DNA of 64,000 nt, from contig NZ_QGHL01000007.1 in NCBI RefSeq assembly GCF_003171715.1, forward strand, positions 496,001 to 560,000, in the 5' to 3' direction. The translations under genes were made by a program, and so were the position numbers. This stretch comes from Novosphingobium meiothermophilum. GTDB lineage: Bacteria > Pseudomonadota > Alphaproteobacteria > Sphingomonadales > Sphingomonadaceae. The notes beneath the pieces were generated by a model. That model made no database searches. It saw nothing but the letters and a program-made list of their open reading frames with translations, and was not told the DNA's origin. Below are positions 62,801 to 64,000 of this stretch, one piece after another (position 1 is the first letter of the stretch; every line of letters begins with the position of its first letter).

Positions 62801-64000
62801 TGGATATATTGACCTGTCCGCCGGTCGCATTGCCGCCAAGGGTTTCGCTTGTCCCGCCAACCGCGGAAACATCGACGACCACCGGGCCAAGCCGCAGGTT
62901 GGCGCCGCTGGTTGCGAGCATGTTTGCCGCGCCCCCGCGGCCCTCGCCACCCGGTCCTGTGCGTCCGCCCGCTCCGTCGCCACGGCTTTTCAGGCGCATC
63001 GTGTTGTCGATCGTGATGGTCGAGGCACTGTTCGCCTCGATCCGGGTCTGCCCGCCAATGCCGCTGCCGCCATCAGTCAGGCAGGAAACGCAACCCGTTC
63101 CTGCCGCGCCATAGCCTGATGTATCCGTTTCCAGCGAACCGCCGATCGAGATGAGCGATGCCTGAGGGCCGCCCGCCGTCACGCGGGCAATGCCGCCGAA
63201 GCCGGAACCGCCGCCCGCATCGCCAACCTGCGAACCGCCACCTTCGCCGAAAGCCTGAAGGATGGCATCGCCCCCGATCGTGATGCTGCTGCCGTTGAAT
63301 GCCTCGATGCGGGCAAGTCCGCCGATCCCGTCTCCGCCTGAGGTATCGGGCTGGAGCGTGAAGCCGCCGACCGCGCTTGCACTCAGAAGCGCGCTTCCCG
63401 CAATGGTTATGGTGCCGCCATCCAGCGCCAGCAGATCCGCTCCTACTGCCACGGCGGGGTTCGCGGCATTTGTTCCGAAGACGTCGCCCCGCAATTGGAG
63501 GTTGCCGGCCACATTTACGAAACCGGTGCCTTGTGCGAAGAGAATCGAGCTGCCACCGGTTGATCGCAGAAACACATCCGAAGCGAAGATCAGCCCATCA
63601 GGGGTTTGCGCACCGAACTGAATCCCGCCCGTGGCCTGCGCCTCAAGCGCGGAGGAGATGAAGCTGTCGCTGCCGATAATATTGGCGGAACCTGTGCCAC
63701 CGCCTGGAGACGCGCCGAACTGCACGTTCCCGCCAATCACGTCACGCCCAGCCGAAAGGACGATGGCATTGCCATCGACATCAGCCGCCCCGGCAATGTC
63801 GAAGCCAAGCGAACTGCCCGCGCCGATGGCCATGGTCAGCGCATCGTTCTTGGGCACAGCGACCATATAGATGCGGTGGACATTGATGCCCGATGCCGCC
63901 GGCCCCGTGATCGTTCCCGTATTGAGAATGGCAAGGCCCGACGAACTGCTGCCCGATGTAACCTCTATGTCGAACAGGCCGCTGGGCGAGAAGGTCATGG
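56868..64000 (-). CDS. Filamentous-haemagglutinin-type glycine-rich exoprotein, N-terminus beyond window
   Basis: An open frame of more than 2,376 residues that runs off the right edge, so its N-terminal TPS signal and secretion domain are not seen. About residues 150–1420 consist of degenerate Gly/Ala-rich repeats (pattern GGxGxGGxxxL, each with a strand such as GGTARLFSGG or GGSIFLTASG), then a beta-helix-like region of FHA type to about 2260 (repeated LSAGG, LTLLSGGDLAG, VLAQQNLLTGQI). The last 100 residues are acidic and Pro-rich with no beta-barrel. It should therefore be a TpsA protein exported by a TpsB (FhaC/ShlB-like) porin encoded elsewhere. Six cysteines appear in three close pairs. 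The stop is coupled to the CHAT gene. Confidence 0.88.
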   Translation of the reverse strand, partial: MTFSPSGLFDIEVTSGSSSSGLAILNTGTITGPAASGINVHRIYMVAVPKNDALTMAIGAGSSLGFDIAGAADVDGNAIVLSAGRDVIGGNVQFGASPGGGTGSANIIGSDSFISSALEAQATGGIQFGAQTPDGLIFASDVFLRSTGGSSILFAQGTGFVNVAGNLQLRGDVFGTNAANPAVAVGADLLALDGGTITIAGSALLSASAVGGFTLQPDTSGGDGIGGLARIEAFNGSSITIGGDAILQAFGEGGGSQVGDAGGGSGFGGIARVTAGGPQASLISIGGSLETDTSGYGAAGTGCVSCLTDGGSGIGGQTRIEANSASTITIDNTMRLKSRGDGAGGRTGPGGEGRGGAANMLATSGANLRLGPVVVDVSAVGGTSETLGGNATGGQVNISSTGADGGGIRMFEAINIFANATAGVGDEPGGIGGAAEGGQVLISVQDTTRFDMRGSLRANADAFTTFGYGGVGEAVGGRVTVETRNGGELDVFQNLELAADARGGIAFGGLTAGNARGGSTEVLAQGGTITVQSGSLLSANGTGGDQFEGGNGGAGRGGLARVATGIGGSIAFANALTVQANGTGGAGLGGPGGAGGLGLGGEARVALAGGEMTASASLEVLANGFGGRGFASGGTGEGGRTLVDIAGANLLASGITTFAAVGVGGETGFSIPTGTAGQGKGGTVSLSADLSSVVLGALAGVTFDASGVAGTGLAPGNAQGGVVSIRADAATITTPGEMRVLAEGAGSGGGFGQGDGGIGAGGSIFLTASGDARAESVIDAAGMLLSANGFGGNGASNGFGSAAAGNGGTGLGGLVRLNTAPDGGSIRTDGLEVSAKGFGGAGGLGDTGPVAGESGGNGGGAQGGQIIFGAVRGNGTAAGGHRFGSVLADAGAIGGAGGDGGPGQSFGVPGSGGSASGGTIDLQLDAGSSTMAVETALRLEANGLGGSAGLCEETCAAAGGSALGGTILLGSAGQTAGNTIDAQSITLSARGQGGNSAGADGGAGRGGSITAQLGNGISLDAGTLVLDATGLGGIDPVGFAGGAGQGGNAQIIAASGSQIGIDGATTILADGEGGASAVQGGAGTGGTARLFSGGGTIALGGNALIRANGTGGSADVDSLGSAGGAGTGGTALLTVGTPTVDGNNGILTVSGSAQLMAQGTGGAGNSGGTGAGGFVGSSARQGTLDLTSLEASAAGFGGAAGAGGPGGEGRGGEIQIYAISSVNGAALVQIGALIADAGATGGSGGAQPNQGDPTDPGGSGGNALGGSVEIFGTAGNGRMTVGTVAANALATGGNGGDALDGNGGTGGIGRGGTIQMGLASGVDTGTLNTGSASYGQIEALASATGGNGGAGNAASGLGGNGGAAFGGGSLLLVRGAPVTIAAASTFAADAQGGNGGAGSAIGNGGDATVSTLPALSQISGAKLVVTNRFNQPAQTGRLDANDLLFRASANAGTGAVSGVTGIAQGALALLVSNSTFNGTNLTMVAEAGSVAPGASVDTIAMTNGTATLSGNLSVSSPNSLSLTLDQSALTARNVEITAGNWVLADPAPATLGTLRGTDSLTLLSGGDLAGHANLQSGGNLELVANGLIQFGSLSSPGRILVRAGGRATLDDVTAGDLIDISAAGPVVARNLDAVSSVSVSSDGNITLGRVTAGQSPTSLPAAGTIFLSAGSSAQTGDLAASSDVAVLAQQNLLTGQITGADTLLLAGNSITASRMGATGRVLMANRSMVPPPNPALPNNGFDKDQIFAAAPVATSGAVAVAQPSSASLLRVYAGTTATLEAFDAAQGIGVVSGGNGTFGALSSANGNIELFSRAGGITLAGASAGLNVLASGSGALDLGTIAAQEVALLSGGNVRVAGVTAGAVFNASSGALVNATGRLLVGNASMLGAGIMPGSVNYGTLLAATPVATAGTITITDSAAARRIATASVGAMSGGLLTAFERIDVATAATATVARRWTAPALRIVSADIAITDNGASAQGPSGIRTADGGSVELISSATGPVLLGDGLSGSGYALSNGEFGLISAGRLTIAAPDNAANAIDMQVGRLDVTAGGAAGTSNLAGASGTLILATGNAATQTAGGSIRVTGAINGTGFGAGNILEFSTGRFELDAASGLISLASTGTTLGGIVEINAANIHVAAPDILTRLAADPLYAGRIADLNAPAAVQRPEGVLRALGLDLYPTGTLYIQNTGTALNPAGFFADIAFSDVTLPANATPGSLSVIINGAFQTPTGIVEGLAAHDLILDTAADLSQLAADSQINGCLFSVPVCRVEGDGPDVIGAISGQFQINNLGTLGDTPPMTGDPDGLLDEEDEQALVQVAEGDAAASAPIAPPMPLVNSGPLDAQAPIEQPVAGSGNPALIGSASGGRGNEGDGR

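Noticed and set aside
59700..63400. Repetitive DNA that could be taken for a CRISPR or satellite array
   Set aside because: Repeats are degenerate at DNA level, in phase with codons, and encode Gly-rich protein; there are no fixed-length spacers or cas genes.
57097..63870. Many plus-strand Pro/Ala-rich frames opposite the giant exoprotein
   Set aside because: Gly-rich codons (GGN) read backwards give Pro codons (NCC); these frames have no independent support.
56868..64000. Mycobacterial PE_PGRS-like protein
   Set aside because: Only the Gly-rich composition is shared; there is no PE domain and the context and C-terminal half fit FHA-type TPS exoproteins.

Overview
The window is a high-GC stretch of alphaproteobacterial chromosome, most likely from Sphingomonadales and probably Novosphingobium or a close relative. 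The placement rests on gene content and order: a CC0125/CC1285-type lipoprotein, a PhaR regulator, a DUF4164–zapA–6S RNA–formyl-THF cyclo-ligase–DUF2842 block, a recG / sdhE–mfd block, and a radA–cvpA operon. There are no insertion sequences, integrases, rRNA genes or CRISPR arrays. Most of it is core chromosome; the right-hand 13 kb looks more accessory.

Layout. 1–6.5 kb: 5' part of a FadL-family porin, then a divergent pair of transcription units (an MBL/beta-CASP RNase on the minus strand; a thymidine/AMP-phosphorylase-like enzyme coupled to a PRPP-synthetase-like enzyme on the plus strand) that could turn RNA into nucleotides and phosphoribosyl compounds. Two exported proteins follow. 6.7–19.9 kb: pyruvate dehydrogenase E2 and lipoamide dehydrogenase, a Usp protein, RNase R, an M28 peptidase, type-3 prolyl-tRNA synthetase, PhaR, alanine racemase, an MHS transporter, and a CvpA / Fe-S-scaffold-like pair. 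19.9–25.3 kb: RadA, tRNA-Leu, SuhB, EF-P, a small secreted protein and an OPT transporter. 25.4–31.9 kb: a carbon-metabolism run on the minus strand (tkt–gap–MOSC–pgk–fda–thiE). 32.2–34.2 kb: the zapA/6S RNA/folate block and two identical tRNA-Asp genes, each with its own promoter. 34.3–38.1 kb: a three-gene branched-chain 2-oxoacid dehydrogenase operon (E1alpha–E1beta–E2) with a clear promoter. 38–51 kb: thyA, a membrane chemoreceptor with a small coupled partner, tRNA-Pro, an exported repeat protein, recG, a host-attachment family protein, sdhE, mfd, a GGDEF(degenerate)–EAL protein, NAD kinase and tRNA-Asn.

51.2–64 kb, all minus strand: a secreted parallel beta-helix protein, a small PilZ-like protein, a 1034-residue exported CHAT (caspase-like) protein, and a giant glycine-rich filamentous-haemagglutinin-type exoprotein that runs off the right edge. 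The exoprotein stop and the CHAT start overlap (GTGA), so the two are translationally coupled. This exoprotein/CHAT-protease pair is the best candidate for a poorly described system: the exoprotein has no beta-barrel of its own and so needs a TpsB-type exporter (expected beyond the window), and the CHAT protein carries an intact His/Cys dyad and a signal peptide.

The E2/lpd genes at 6.7–9.5 kb and the branched-chain complex at 34–38 kb probably share the single lipoamide dehydrogenase seen here. tRNA promoters are unusually easy to read in this window (TTGACA or TTGCCA, 16–18 bases, then TA-rich -10).
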